A stretch of DNA of 64,000 nucleotides. It comes from Achatina immaculata. Taxonomy: Eukaryota; Mollusca; Gastropoda; Stylommatophora; Achatinidae. The DNA lies in contig CM019717.1 of the NCBI GenBank assembly GCA_009760885.1, forward strand, positions 51,173,366 to 51,237,365. The letters run 5' to 3'. This document shows positions 20,719 through 32,448 of this stretch, piece after piece; the first letter of the stretch is position 1; each line of letters begins with the position of its first letter. Position numbers and translations under genes: made by a program. The notes beneath the pieces are model-generated. The model worked only from the letters and a program-made list of their open reading frames with translations, searched no databases and was not told where the DNA came from.

Positions 20719-21144
20719 TCAATGCTTGTTTCGCATACTCCACAGCCAGCATGAGGCCTTTTCTGCTGTTTCTGAAAGACTTTTCAATGTCCTTGCTCTT
20801 GCTTGTCCCTTTATGTCCAGTTGCTTACATAGGTCATATGCTGATGTTGCTACGAATCCCCTTGCTCCCATTTCTACAGCTGTCACTTTTGCCCTGACTC
20901 CTGCTCCCTGCCTCAGTTGCTTGACCAGGTCATTGTACTTCTCACATTTGAATAGATGCTGCTCCTCTATTCTTGTTTCTTTCAGAACCGTAAGCTCGAT
21001 CATTATTAGTTGATGTTTTTCTATGGAGTACACTAAACTGTCCGGTCGCATTCCTGTGTTCTTGATGGCCGTCGGGTATTCTCTTCTTCCTGGTAGGTCC
21101 GCTATCACATCCCAGTTGAACACATGGACACATATGGTAACCAC
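20719..21144 (-). mobile_element. R2/NeSL-type retrotransposon, C-terminal endonuclease fragment
   Basis: A 141-codon open frame on the minus strand reads DVIADLPGRREYPTAIKNTG, then MRPDSLVYSIEKHQLIMIEL, TVLKETRIEEQHLFKCEKYN, VEMGARGFVATSAYDLCKQL and SETAEKASCWLWSMRNKH. RPD...E.T followed by K and the (V/A)EMGARGF block is the pattern of the restriction-like (PD-D/EXK) endonuclease at the C-terminus of R2, NeSL and Hero retrotransposons. This enzyme nicks the target for reverse transcription. The reverse transcriptase that should precede it is not found upstream (21145-21600). The segment is open and not frameshifted, so the truncation is fairly young or the segment conserved. Confidence 0.75.
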
Positions 21145-21920
21145 TGGAGATCTAGGGGCAGAGCAGAAATACCGACTGGTCAGTCTATCAAGCTGGACTT
21201 CAAGATAAAAAGAGGGACCGCGGAGGATGAAGGATCAGAAGATCGGAGGAAAACAAAAGCAGAGAGTGCAGAGGCAGGAGAATGCGCAGAGAGGTACGCA
21301 CCGTGACGCGGGAGCAGAGCTAAGACTCTGATACTAAAGTTCTCAGAGACGAAGATAAGCAAGATACTCGGCGACGAAGATACTCCGACACAACGAAACA
21401 CGGTCACTCAGAGACGAAGATAAGCAAATCGAGACCAAGAGAATTGTGCAGATAGAAATAGACAGAAGTGCACATTGTGAAATAGACAGAGAGATTATAG
21501 AAGCAGAAAGTGATGCTGATGTGATGAAACTACGAGCTAGCTTAATACAGTCTCTAGGAGACCTAGTGAATAGATGTCGACACAGTGAAAGATCTGGACT
21601 TATATTTCTTTGACAGTTCATTTAAAGTGGTCCAGGTAGACCAGATTAATCTGCATATTAAGACAGAATTCGTTGATGGCTCATGAGAGAGAAAGAGATA
21701 AACTGTTCATAAAAGTTCGTGTGATCCAGATTTATATGCGTATTTAGATTTGAGATTCTTATGTTTATGATTTTCATACGAACTGATGGAAATTCAACGT
21801 ATTTATCGTTATGGCCAAATGGACTTCACAGTACTTGAACTTGTGTAAGAAGTGACCGATGGGAAGACTTTCTGTCAATATATATTTAAAAAAATAGCAC
21901 CGTAACAACTTACAGTCGAG
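21145..21920. other. Unassigned, GA-rich
   Basis: Sequence rich in purines with the phrase CAGAGACGAAGATAAGCAA used twice (about 21345 and 21412). Possibly the 5' part of an unrecognised retroelement. No open frame with motifs. Confidence 0.3.
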
Positions 21921-21924
21921 TTGT

Positions 21925-22026
21925 AACTTGCTTACAACCGAGAGGCCTACAGGAGAGCTGTTAGGGAGGCAAAGTTCTGCAAGGGACATGCATGCAAATG
22001 ACTAATTGACTGACTGACTGACTGAC
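21925..22026 (+). mobile_element. LINE family A, last 85 bp plus (GACT)n tail
   Basis: CTTACAACCGAGAGGCCTAC, then AGGAGAGCTGTTAGGGAGGC and AAGTTCTGCAAGGGACATGC, give the C-terminal residues YNREAYRRAVREAKF. A tail of GACT repeats follows (22008-22026). The same 3' end as the copies at 40.5, 48.7 and 58.6 kb. Confidence 0.8.
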
Positions 22027-22213
22027 CGTAACAATATTATAATTTGGGAGGGAAGAAAAAATTTTTTTTATTTAAACGTGTTTTAAAAAATGTTACTAAT
22101 CTTGCCAAAGTCTCACAGAGTAATGTGGCTATTTCTTTCATCCGAGATTTTAGTTTACTCCGCAGTCGTTTCATTTTGGGCAAACTGCTGATCTGCCAGT
22201 GCCTGGCGTTTAC

Positions 22214-22229
22214 GTCATCGTTGCTGCAG

Positions 22230-22280
<51 letters not shown>

Positions 22281-22472
22281 CCTTAAGTGCCCAGGGCACA
22301 TGGGGCTTCCGCAAGGGTTTTCCACAAATGCCTGTCCTTCGCCTTTTTTTCTGCTCTTGCCCAGGTGAGCCCTCTATTGCTCAACATCCTTTCTGTTGTT
22401 CTTCTCCATGTCTCTTTTGGTCTACCCTTACTTCTGTTCCCCTGTGGTGTCCATCTTAGTGCTGCAGAGCTA
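22214..22472 (-). mobile_element. LINE family B, 3' end with (GA)n tail
   Basis: CCTTAAGTGCCCAGGGCACA, then TGGGGCTTCCGCAAGGGTTT, matches the copy at 43375-43600 base for base over long stretches. The minus strand encodes the end of the RTE-like protein (WRRTTERMLSKRG, LTWARAEKKG). The element ends in a (TC)n run on +, that is (GA)n at its own 3' end (about 22232-22277). Confidence 0.85.
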
Positions 22473-22489
22473 CTTGTGTGTAATTCTTG

Positions 22490-23425
22490 ATTTCCGTTTT
22501 TCTTTGATATTTCATAAGTTTTTATTCTAGAATATGTTTATTCTGCTTATGATACTAGCAAGCCAGCTGCCACCATTAGTGAGGCCAAGAAGAACATAAA
22601 CATGTTTTGCCATCAGGTTTTATTGGTTTTGTTTAGAAATAATGTTTATGGCAGGGCACTATCCACTCTTTCAAATCACATCGTTGTTCATTTAAGTTTA
22701 GTGGCTCTGTATGAGTTCTTTTTTTTCCCTCTCCACGTTAATGTTTCTGTTGTATTGCGTTCGTTGCCTCCTCTGTAGCTCAGATCAAGCAAGTATATAT
22801 ATATATAATTTACACCTATTGTTTCTTTTCACTCATAAGATCTTCGTTCACAATGATTTGTATTTTTTGTTTGTATAGTGTGTTTTATCATCACATTGCT
22901 CTTTCTAGTCTTCTGTTTTCCTGCCTAAATGGATCGTCTATCTGAGCCTGACCAAACCCGAACCTTACTTTCAGGGTTCAAATTAAAATCTCTTGGCAAA
23001 ACCCTGATCCGTCTTGTGAGCGTGATAGAAAGAGAGGGAGATGTAACCCAATAAATTTAGTCCATATGTCGGTTATATGTTTGCTTCAAAACCAGGAGAA
23101 AATCGAAGCCGGTCGGAACACTGAAACCAGACTCTCAGACCGGGACATTTGGTAATTCTAATCATGGTTTATCACGTAGTGCTTGGTTTTTGTTCTTATT
23201 AACCATTAATGTAGAGTTTTGTTTTTGTTTTTGGGTTGGTTTTTTTTTTGGAAAAAAAAGGGGGGGGGGGGGGCGAATTCCGAGTTTGCTTTTCGTAATT
23301 CCGTATAAAATAGATTAAGACCAGTAGGTCGCTACTTTCAGAGAATTTAATAAATTTCATTTTATAGCGATAAGTGAGTAAGTGAGGACTCCTTTTTTGA
23401 AACAAAAAAAAAAGACAATGGAAGT
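22490..23425. other. No gene recognised; poly-G tract
   Basis: AT-rich, with an A8-G14 run at 23252-23273. No coding or transposon motif supported. Confidence 0.4.
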
Positions 23426-23685
23426 TTCAGTGACACATTTAGACAACAAGTCTCTGTCAGATTGGAGATTTAGACCACAAGTCTCCGTCAGATTGGAGAT
23501 TTAGACCCAAGTCTCTGTCAGATTGGAGATTTACACCGCAAATCTCCTTCAGATTGGATTTAGACCACAAGTCTCCATCAGATTGGAGATTTAGACCACA
23601 AGTCTCCATCAGATTGAAGAGTTAGACCACAAGTCTCCATCAGATTGAAGAGTTAGACCACAAATCTCCATCAGATTGGAGAGAC
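23426..23685. repeat. 31-bp minisatellite, about 8 copies
   Basis: Unit: TTTAGACCACAAGTCTCCGT plus CAGATTGGAGA, with one short unit and GAAGAGTTAG variants at the right. Confidence 0.95.
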
Positions 23686-23954
23686 GTACAAAGAACAGCA
23701 ATAATAAAGAACAGGAGCACCTTCTGTTTCTTTATACTTAATGCACCTATAAATAGATAATATGTTCTTGAACAAATCTATACGTTGTAGATGTCTTTTC
23801 AAACTCTCAAACAGCACAGAGCTAGGATCATGGGCTTTCAAATGTGTTAGTATTGTAAGCTGACCTGCCATATTTTAGCGTGTCCCCCAGCACGGAGATG
23901 GCGCCGCACTTTATTCGCCTCTTACACAGTAACCAGAAACTGGACAGTGGCCCT

Positions 23955-24850
23955 AAACTTTCTTCTTAGAACCTGATCTATCCATGAGATAACACACCTT
24001 CTTCTTAGAACCTGATCTACCCATGAGATAACAAATCTTCTTAGAACCTGATCTATCCATGAGATAACACACCTTCTTCTTAGAACCTGATCTATCCATG
24101 AGATAACTCACCTTCTTCTTAGAACCTGATCTATCTATGAGATAACTCACCTTCTTCTTAGAAGCTGATCTAGCCATGAGATAACTCACCTTCTTCTTAG
24201 AACCTGATCTACCTATGAGATAACACACCTTCTTCTTAGAACCTGATCTATCCATGAGATAACTCACCTTCTTCTTAGAAGCTGATCTAGCCATGAGATA
24301 ACAAACTTTCTTCTTAGAAATTGATCTAGCAATGATAAAAGAAACCTCCTTAGAACCTGATCCAGCCATGACATAACAAACCTTCTGGTTATAACCTGAT
24401 TTACCCATGCGAAAAGAAGCCTTCTTCTTAGAACCTGATCTAGCCATGAGATAACAAACCTTCTTCTTAGAAGCTGATCTAGCCATGAGAAAAGAAGCCT
24501 TCTTCTTAGAAGCAGATCTAGCCATGAGAAAAGAAGCCTTCTTCTTATAACCTGATCTAGTCATGAGAAAAGAAACCTTCTTCTTAGAAGCTGATCTAGC
24601 CATGAGATAACAAACTTTCTTTTTAGAACCTGATCTAGTCATGAGAAAAGAAACCTTCTTCTTAGAAGCTGATCTAGCCATGAGATAACAAACTTTCTTT
24701 TTAGAACCTGATCTAGCCATGAGATAATAAACTTGCTTCTTAGAAGCTGATCTAGCCATGAGATAACAAAACTTTCTTCTTAGAACCTGATCTAGTCATG
24801 AGATAATAAACTTGCTTCTTAGAAGCTGATCTAGCCATGAGATAACAAAC
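23955..24850 (-). repeat. 39-bp tandem array, about 23 copies, open on the minus strand
   Basis: The unit (13 codons) reads ARSGSKKKVCYLM on the minus strand, with A/G, D/A/T and C/S variants. 268 codons are open from 24759 to a stop at 23953. Two shortened units lack 3 and 6 nt, so they keep the frame. A 1-nt change near 24765 ends the open stretch on the right, while the repeat itself runs on to 24850. A lysine/serine-rich repeat protein is conceivable, but there is no flanking unique coding sequence or splice evidence, so I treat it as a minisatellite. Confidence 0.9.
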
Positions 24851-24859
24851 GAGGCATTT

Positions 24860-25380
24860 TATAGCACATGTGGGTAACAGTAAAAAATAAATTATATGAA
24901 TAAGTGCTATCTGTTTTAAAAGGTTGACTTAAATGTTTTAAAAAATATGAAATTTTATTATCTATCTATTAAGGCAAACTACTTGTTATCCTTTGAATAA
25001 AACACATTAGTTGTTATTCCTGGATTATGATAAACTACTTGTTTCCCCTTGACTAAAACAGGCAAATGCAAAATATCAAATTCTGTTCTTGTCAATTGAC
25101 TTAAAATATGTGTAAATATAATAACTGAAATAATCAGAGCATTTTTCGGGCATTGTAGTACAGTATATAGTATTTACATAAATAACATTAAATTATTCTT
25201 TACCATTTATTTTTTTTTTTTTTTAGATTTAAGAATCTGTAATAGATTCCGCTGTATTTGCTGCTTATATTGCTTTAATTTCATTTTTGTTTCTTATACT
25301 TTTCTGATATCTGTGTGAGATTGATAAGAGACGCCTTTTTTATAGATTAAGCTAAAATATAAGCCTAGTAAATTCCCTTT
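24860..25380. other. No feature recognised
   Basis: Very AT-rich. The TACTTGTTATCC / TACTTGTTTCCCC phrases near 24980 and 25035 are a short imperfect direct repeat. Confidence 0.4.
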
Positions 25381-25383
<3 letters not shown>

Positions 25384-25427
<44 letters not shown>

Positions 25428-25703
25428 CTGATAGTTCGGTTTGTCATTTACACATGTCAGTATAATTTGTCATTCACATATATGTGTAATACATTTGGTC
25501 ATTTACGTTTGTCTACATATACTTTGTCATTTACATATGTTGTAATACTCTTTGTCATTCATACATGTCTGTATTACGATTCATCGTTTGCATGAGTCTG
25601 TAATACAATTTGTCAGTTACGTATGTCTGTAATACAATTTGTCAATTACGTATGTCTGTAATACAATTTGTCAATTATGTATGTCTGTAATACAATTTGT
25701 CAC
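25384..25703. repeat. (TA)n followed by degenerate 29-bp array, left part
   Basis: About 20 TA dinucleotides, then about nine diverged units of the type TTTGTCATTTACATATGTCT plus GTAATACAA. The three best copies lie at 25610-25700. The array resumes at 26890. Confidence 0.85.
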
Positions 25704-26889
25704 TCTGAACTTGAGAGAGTGAGGGGACTTATGAGAGTGGTAATTAATCAGTTAAAGTTCTTCCAGTGGTTCAAACATATTGTGGCCCCAGCCCTAAGCT
25801 GAACAAAATCTGACCACAATTAACCTGGATCCCGGATCCATGTTAGCCAACAGTTCAACCTATAGATACGGCTTCTCTGCTTCCTCATCATCTCTCATGC
25901 CAAATATCTCAGTGTGTAAAACAACTAACAAAATAAGTTTATTATGACAACATCAAGACGCTCATCAATGAACACACACAATATCAATAACGGTTCAACC
26001 ACATTACACACATAAGGATCATAGAACATATACATATATATAATCTAGAAAGCAATGGTGTAGCAATGCATCACTGAACAAAAATGTGCAAGTCACTAAT
26101 CCTCACTCATATCAACCTTTGTTGCCATAAGAAGCTTTAGCAATAAATAAGTCAATACATACATACATACATACATACATACATACATACATTCAGCACT
26201 GCATTGAATATTAACATCACACACAAGAAGAGCATGATCAAAAGATTGAAGGCCCTTATAACAGCATTTCTCCTGAACACTAGAAAATATAAAGCCGTCC
26301 CTCTGAACAACTGTAATAAGTATCATATTAAAACTAAACATTACATGTATACTATATGTGCATGGCAATGACATCAAAACTCATGGCAAGAAATATGCAT
26401 AATAGAACCATCGTTCAAGGTCTCTTACATAAATAAATCATACCATGTTGTCAGCATAGACCAAAGGCATTATTGTATGACAGCCTATATCAGCTGTATA
26501 TATTATAAATTAACACCATCCCAACTCATACTACATCCTTGCCATACATACCTATGGGTGCACTCAGCACATGAACTATAACCCTTACGAAATCATCTCT
26601 ACCAAAAAAAAACTCACATACAACCAACTTGAGTCCGGGATGCTCGATGGGATCATAGCCAATAACTACATATCGCATATATTTGCAACATAATCAATGC
26701 AGGGTACAATAACACTATATATATATATATATATACTTCAGTATCAGGAACCAACCACATCCACATAACCACACGGTGGCTAGCCCAGTTGAGACACACC
26801 CCGAACTAACTGGAAAATATCTTTGCAATAACTTGTATAATAAATAGTGTACACTGCCTAATGTCCCGGCTGCTGATAGCAGGCTATTT
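25704..26889. mobile_element. 1.2-kb insertion splitting a tandem array, unidentified
   Basis: This block interrupts the same degenerate 29-bp array found on both sides, so it is probably an insertion. It has no long open frame and contains ACAT/CATA runs (26150-26190) and a TA run (26718-26735). No TIRs, LTRs or poly-A were seen. Class unknown. Confidence 0.5.
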
Positions 26890-27080
26890 ACACTGTTTAC
26901 AATTCACATATATTGTTAATACACTTTATCATTCACATATATATATATAATACGATTCATCATTTACGTAATACAGCGTTATTCACATATGTCTGTAATA
27001 TAATGTGTTACTCACACATGTCTGTCATACTCGTACAATTTATCACCCACATAATCTGTAATGCAATTTATCATTTATGA
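26890..27080. repeat. Degenerate 29-bp array, right part
   Basis: Units such as CACATATGTCTGTAATATAA and CACACATGTCTGTCATAC continue the array seen at 25430-25703. It ends about 325 bp before exon B. Confidence 0.8.
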
Positions 27081-27405
27081 TTGTCAGTTCATTATGAAAA
27101 AAAAACTGTTTTAGAAGTAAAATTTGAATTATGATTTCTCTGAATGCATTTTAACCAATTTATTCTCAAGAATATATAGCCGACATTTGTGGTGACATTA
27201 ACATCTCCACATTCAGAACTGTTATATACAGCAGTCTGACGCCACGTTTGGCTAGAATGTGCGGTCTCCATTAGGCTCACAAACTGATCATTGATAAGTA
27301 GAAAACAGTATTGCATAACAGCGACGACTGTCAAGCTGTAGAGTCTGAAAAGTCTGTTCTGACAAAGCCCTTTTTTTTGTTCACGAAAGTGTATTCTCTA
27401 TACAG

Positions 27406-27607
27406 GACATTTGAACTGGTGACTGGACCTAACACGGCCTACTCGGAAGGTATCAGAATGACAGCCGACGTAGACGACCCGAAGTCTGTTTCCTTAATCT
27501 GTGGATCGCTCTGGGACTCCTCTGAATGCTGGATGTGGCAAGACTGCTGCAGAAAAGCTAGAACCTGCTGCGAGGAACAGATTAAAGCAGGCCCCAAACC
27601 ATATAAG
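27406..27607 (+). CDS. Class B GPCR exon B, cysteine-rich segment before the HRM domain
   Basis: Acceptor TCTATACAG at 27397-27405 and donor AAG|GTAAGTC at 27608; 202 nt. The first base completes the arginine codon begun in exon A, and the exon ends in phase 0. It encodes TFELVTGPNTAYSEGIRM, then TADVDDPKSVSLICGSLW, DSSECWMWQDCCRKARTCC and EEQIKAGPKPYK. Six cysteines, including the CCRKARTCC pair, lie just where class B receptors have the N-terminal helix bearing the first HRM cysteine. Some invertebrate class B receptors carry a similar CC...CC motif before the HRM domain (from memory). It reads straight into EYGRTLCPRTWDG of exon C. The overlapping upstream open frame (from 27311) is intron. 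Confidence 0.82.
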
Positions 27608-28160
27608 GTAAGTCTAGTTCAGTCATTTTATCACTTTTTGTACTAAAACATCTGAGACTAAAACAGCATCGCTTATACCTATAATGTGCACACAAAAAAA
27701 AGCCATTCTCAGATGAAACCACATTGTTGCTCACCACACACGACACCGAAGGATGTGATTTGTACACATGAACTCAGCGCGGTGCCACATTCATTGTCTC
27801 TCGAGATATCTCCTTGCTAATTCCGCAGACAGCAAGGATCTGCTCAGATTTTTGGACACAAGTTAACATTTTTTCTCATAAGACGTGCCTCATGGTTTAC
27901 AAACTACAGTCATTTTTACATTTACAGCCGTTTCGGGGGGGGGGGGGGGGGAATAACTCCGTTCAAATTGGTGACAAATATTTCGTTAATCTTACATATG
28001 CCATTATTAAATATACATTGTGCTTGAAATTATCAATTGACCTTTTCTGTATGGCCTTTTTTGTATGTCAGTCTGTGTCACATTATATCACATAATACAT
28101 AATTTCACTTGCGGAGAAAGAGTTTTTTTCCCCCCGACTGCAGATGCCTTGAAGATGTCT
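27608..28160. other. Intron, poly-G tract
   Basis: Intron after exon B. A 17-base G run at 27935-27951. Nothing else recognised. Confidence 0.5.
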
Positions 28161-28164
28161 GCAT

Positions 28165-28380
28165 AGTATATGTCCATGACTTGGACATGAGTGTAGCTGG
28201 CGCTCAATGGCTTGGACACTTTCAAAAGCTGTGCCAGCGGCTTGAACATGTACATACATATTCGTACTTGTTTCAATGGCTTGACATAGCTGTGACGTGT
28301 ATATAGCTGTGTCAGTGGCTTGAACATCAATATAACTGTGTCAATGATTTAAACATGTGCGTAACTATGTCAGTGACAGT
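28165..28380. repeat. Degenerate minisatellite of about 30 bp
   Basis: The phrase TGTGTCAGTGGCTTGAACAT recurs about seven times with heavy divergence (for example CTCAATGGCTTGGACAC and GTGTCAATGATTTAAACATG). Confidence 0.7.
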
Positions 28381-28949
28381 GCCACTGTTGAGTATCGAGA
28401 TCTGAGCCAGTGTTTAACCCTCCCCTCCCCTCCCCTCCCCCCCCCAGCATGAAGCGATGTTGTGAGAGTGAAGGAAAGCACCGTACGAGGCAGACGGTAA
28501 AACTTCCGCGGATCTTTAGAACAGCTGTAAAGAATGGCGCGGATATTGGTGAGATGGCCATATATAGCGGAACCCAGTACCGCGTGGTTTTCAAATAATT
28601 CTGTAAATATGTCATACGCTTCAGTTTGTGGACACACATCCCAGTCATTAAAAAAAAAGAATTATTGTGCGTGTAGAACACTGTGCATAGTCAACGTGGG
28701 GCGCTACGTGATGTACAGAAAGTGGAAGCGGTGAAGCAACGTGTGCTATTTTTCTTACAATACTCACGTACTTGCTTTAAAGCTCGATCGAAAATGAGCG
28801 ACAGCAACAAGCCCGCCTTCTCCCCCCCCCCCCCCCCCCATTTTTTCCAGAAGAGTAGATCATATATGTTGAAAAGCAAAGGATGAGCCAGCTTGGCGAT
28901 ATTATGAGCATAAGTCTTAGTCATCCACTGGCACAGGCACACCACATAC

Positions 28950-29600
28950 AAATTAAAGGTGCCATAAACCTAAACATTAAAGGTACCATAAACCTAAAAA
29001 TTGAAGGTACCATAAACCTAAACATTAAAGGTGCCATAAACCTAAAAATTAAAGGTACCATAAACCTAAAAATTAAAGGTGCCATAAACCTAAAAATTAA
29101 AGGTACCATAAACCTAAACATTAAAGGTACCATAAACCTAAAAATTAAAGGTACCATAAACCTAAACATTAAAGGTACCATAAACCTAAAAATTAAAAGT
29201 ACCATAAACCTAAACATTAAAGGAATCAAAACCTAAAAATTAAAGGTACCATAAACATAAAAATTAAAGATACAATAAACTTTAAAATTAAAGGAATCAT
29301 AAAATTAAAAATGAAAGGAACTCTAAGTTAAAAATGTAAGGAACCAAAAGAAAAACTAACAAAAAATGAAAAAAAACCCTAAAAATGAAATGAACTATAA
29401 ACCTAAAATTGAAAGGAACTATAAACCTAAAAATAAAAGGTATCATAAACCTAAAAATGAAAAAGCTGTAGGCCTAAAAATGAAAGAAATCATAAAACTA
29501 AAGGAACTATAAATAAGAAAAACAACCGAAAATAACCGTAGATAAAAAAAATGAAAGGAATCATGGACCAAAAAGAATTTAAGGAACATAAATCTAGAAC
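28950..29600. repeat. 24-bp minisatellite that decays rightward
   Basis: The unit GGTACCATAAACCTAAAAAT plus TAAA is near-perfect from 28960 to about 29230. It then becomes steadily more diverged up to about 29600. The ORFs in it (8-residue repeats, both strands) come from the 24-bp period. Confidence 0.95.
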
Positions 29601-30147
29601 TGTAAAGAATGAAAAACAGAGGATGATCCAGAAGGGAGACAAGTCTCTGAAGTAAACGACATCTTGAAGAGGATTAGTGACGCGTTCTTCTGCTTACATC
29701 ATGAATCAAATTACCCACCGCACGTTATATACACAGCAGAAATAAGATAAAACAGGAAGAAGAAGAGGAAGAAATAAGAAAATAATGGAGATAAACAGGT
29801 GAATAACATGAAATGTACTCCAGATAAAATAACACACGTCAAATAATAATAATAATAATAATAACTGTTTCCTGAAAGAGGAAACGTACAAAAGACTGAC
29901 AATTGACTGTAGAGTATATTAGGTCAAAGCTCTCCACTTAATCCGGGATAAAGACCAATGAATGTGAACATTATGCAAGAATTGCGGCAGTTAATAATTT
30001 AACAGAGGCGTAAATAAGCAGCTTATTATATGATTGCAATTTTGCTGTAGCGACAAAGTCGGTTTAAGCATCTTTCTATTACATCGCCCAGTAGAGAAAA
30101 ACGCCAGACACTAACCAAGCAGCATGAATGCTCGATAATAGCAGAAT
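29601..30147. other. No feature recognised
   Basis: AT-rich intron with an AAT microsatellite (29845-29862). Confidence 0.4.
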
Positions 30148-30384
30148 ATTCCCTAGAAATGGCTTATTACCAGGTGGAAGTAATGGCCACATTCAAATGA
30201 AGGGAGACATTTTGACCTGCTTATTACTTGTAGGAAGAACACGTTGACATGTCAATATCATAGAGTTGTTATAACAATGCGCCCATTAGACTATTTAGAT
30301 AGAAAATTTCTTATTCAAATTTAAATATAAATGTTTCTTATTCAAATAAGGAAATTACAACGTAAAAACGTTACATATGAATGC
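30148..30384. repeat. 237-bp interspersed repeat, copy 1
   Basis: Starts ATTCCCTAGAAATGGCTTAT and ends CGTAAAAACGTTACATAT. It matches 34301-34535 with only a handful of differences. No open frame. A LINE 3' end follows directly. Possibly a MITE or SINE. Confidence 0.85.
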
Positions 30385-31130
30385 TCCACAATCGTACATC
30401 TTACATCCTTCCCGTGCCGTTAAACGTCACATAGGGCTCGTATAGTTGTTTGCCAAGTTTTCCTGTTTTCGACGAGTTTTTCAACTTCATCAAGGGATGT
30501 TATGCCCACTAAATTGGCTTCTCTTAACAATATCCTCTTTTAGAGTTTCACGTGGTCGACCTCTTTTTCTTCGGCCTGTTGTGGTCCACTTGATAGCTTG
30601 TTTTGGTATTCTCTGATTGTTTCTTCTCATCACTTGGCCTACATATGTCCATCTTCTTTTTCTGATCACCCATGAGACAGGTTGTTGTTTGCCCATCTGT
30701 CTTATCTATGTGTTGTTCTTAAATTCGTTCCACTTTATACCAAGTATTTTCCTGAGACATTTGTTTTCAAAAGAGTCTAATTTCTTGTCTGTTTCTTTAG
30801 TTGATTTCCAGCTTTCACATGCATAAATGAGGATGGTTATCAGATTTGAATCTAATAATCTTAACTTGGTTTTAGTGCTTATAACTTTAGAGTGCCATAT
30901 GTTCTCAAGATTTCTGAAGGACAATGCTGCTTTTGGAATTCTGATTCTAACTTCTTTCCTGGTGTCACCATCTTGGTCTATGTAGGTGCCAAGATATGCA
31001 AATTGGTTCACTTTATCAACAGGTGTTTCTTCTACCTATATTCGCCCTTCTTGATTAATGATAAATTTCATAATTTTTGTTTTGTCTTTGTTAATTTCAA
31101 GACCTATTTTGCCAGCCACTGAATAATGGT
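30385..31130 (-). mobile_element. RTE-like LINE (family C), 3' part
   Basis: Minus strand: MNQFAYLGTYIDQDGDTRKE, then VRIRIPKAALSFRNLENIWH, LDSNLITILIYACESWKST, FENKCLRKILGIKWNEF, QQPVSWVIRKRRWTYVGQVM and GRRKRGRPRETLKEDIV. This is the standard order of the RTE reverse transcriptase C-terminal region. One stop (NNT-stop-IRQ) separates two long open blocks. The 3' end is near 30385-30430 (GGCACGGGAAGGATGTAAG on minus), shared with the copy at 39085-39445. Confidence 0.88.
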
Positions 31131-31800
31131 CCACAATACCAGAACAAAAAGACCGTCATGCCCACTTTGTATTATCGAGGCAGGAGGAGTCAGGCCGTGG
31201 ATTGATACAGAGGATGAAGGATATAGGTGTGATGAGGGGCTGTGGGGGAGAGGAAGAGCCGCAGCTGAACTAGCACATTTAGTACTCACACTCTTCTGTG
31301 GCTACTGTGTAAGGAGTGGAAAAATAAGCAAGCAGTGACCCGGTTTTGAATGGAAAATCCCCAGGCCTTCGAGTCCGGCGCTGACCAGGTATATAAGACG
31401 AGAATAGAAAAAAAGGGAGAGAAGTTGAGCACGTGGAAGTCCAGCGGCAGACGTGGACGAGGAGGGTCATTCGATAGATGGAGGCTGACGTGTATAGTTT
31501 AGTTGTGTGCATTTGTAATCAGGATTGAAATCATATTATTCAAGGACCCCTTTTTTATGAATCAATAACGCGTGTGGAAATATATAAACATATGGACTTC
31601 GTGCGCATAGGATTTATTTTGATTCGCATTGCCTTGTGGATCAGAACTTTGTAAATACATTGATCGTTGATTTTAAGAAAAAGGATTATTGTTTCGTGTT
31701 CCTGTTATATATATGTAAGGTGTGAATGTATGGTATAGTCATCCTTCCACCACTCAGTACGACGACGGCCAGACAGAATAAAAGATTGAATAATAATTCA
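31131..31800 (+). mobile_element. Possible solo LTR
   Basis: A GC-richer block with a TATA-like GGTATATAAGACGAG (31388-31402) and an AATAAA signal at about 31778. This is the layout of an LTR promoter and polyadenylation site. I found no clean TG...CA ends or target duplication, so this is only a suggestion. Confidence 0.25.
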
Positions 31801-32448
31801 CGTCAGTAAAAGCAAATATAAAATATTAATATCCTTATAAATCTAAAATACTACAACTGAAACCCCGAGGGTGAAGCATGTGTGTGGATGTGCGCCGAGT
31901 GCGATGAAGTAGAGTCCAAGACTCAAGGTTCAAGATATTCAACTGAATATTCCTCAGCAAGTCATCAATAGCCCTTATCGACATTTTTCTTTGTATTAAA
32001 AACTGATAGATTTATTGATGACGTATTTTTTCCGCTATAAAATACGCTAGTTTTTTTTTTAGCATTATAGCATTTGTATAGATTTGTTTTGTTAGTTTAA
32101 GTTTATTATTTTTAAATGCCAGCCACTTTTTTACTTAATGGTCAATTTTTAAAACTTAATTTTCATTTTCTGCTTTATACGGCAAAGATTTAGCTTATCA
32201 TGTCAGTCCGAGCTACCACCTCGCTACCTTCTGCACGGTCATCGCCGTTATTGCTGGGCTCATAAGAAGCCCACTTCGTCACAAGCTTCCTTTCTTATTT
32301 CTTTTATTTATTGCCCTCACAAGATTTCTTTATTTACATAATAATACGGATTACACTGTGCAGATGAAACCCGCCTTGACTGTTTTGCTCAGTTATATTG
32401 TGGAGTCGGTGCTGTAGCATACATTGAATCACGTTATATTTTCTTCAA
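31801..32448. other. No feature recognised
   Basis: AT-rich intron; nothing supported. Confidence 0.4.

Noticed and set aside
28883..29236. NLKIKGTI-type repeat ORF
   Set aside because: 24-bp minisatellite, open on both strands.
31126..31338. Zinc-finger-like ORF (RPSCPLC)
   Set aside because: A single CPLC pair without the remaining ligands; the region looks more like an LTR or non-coding repeat.
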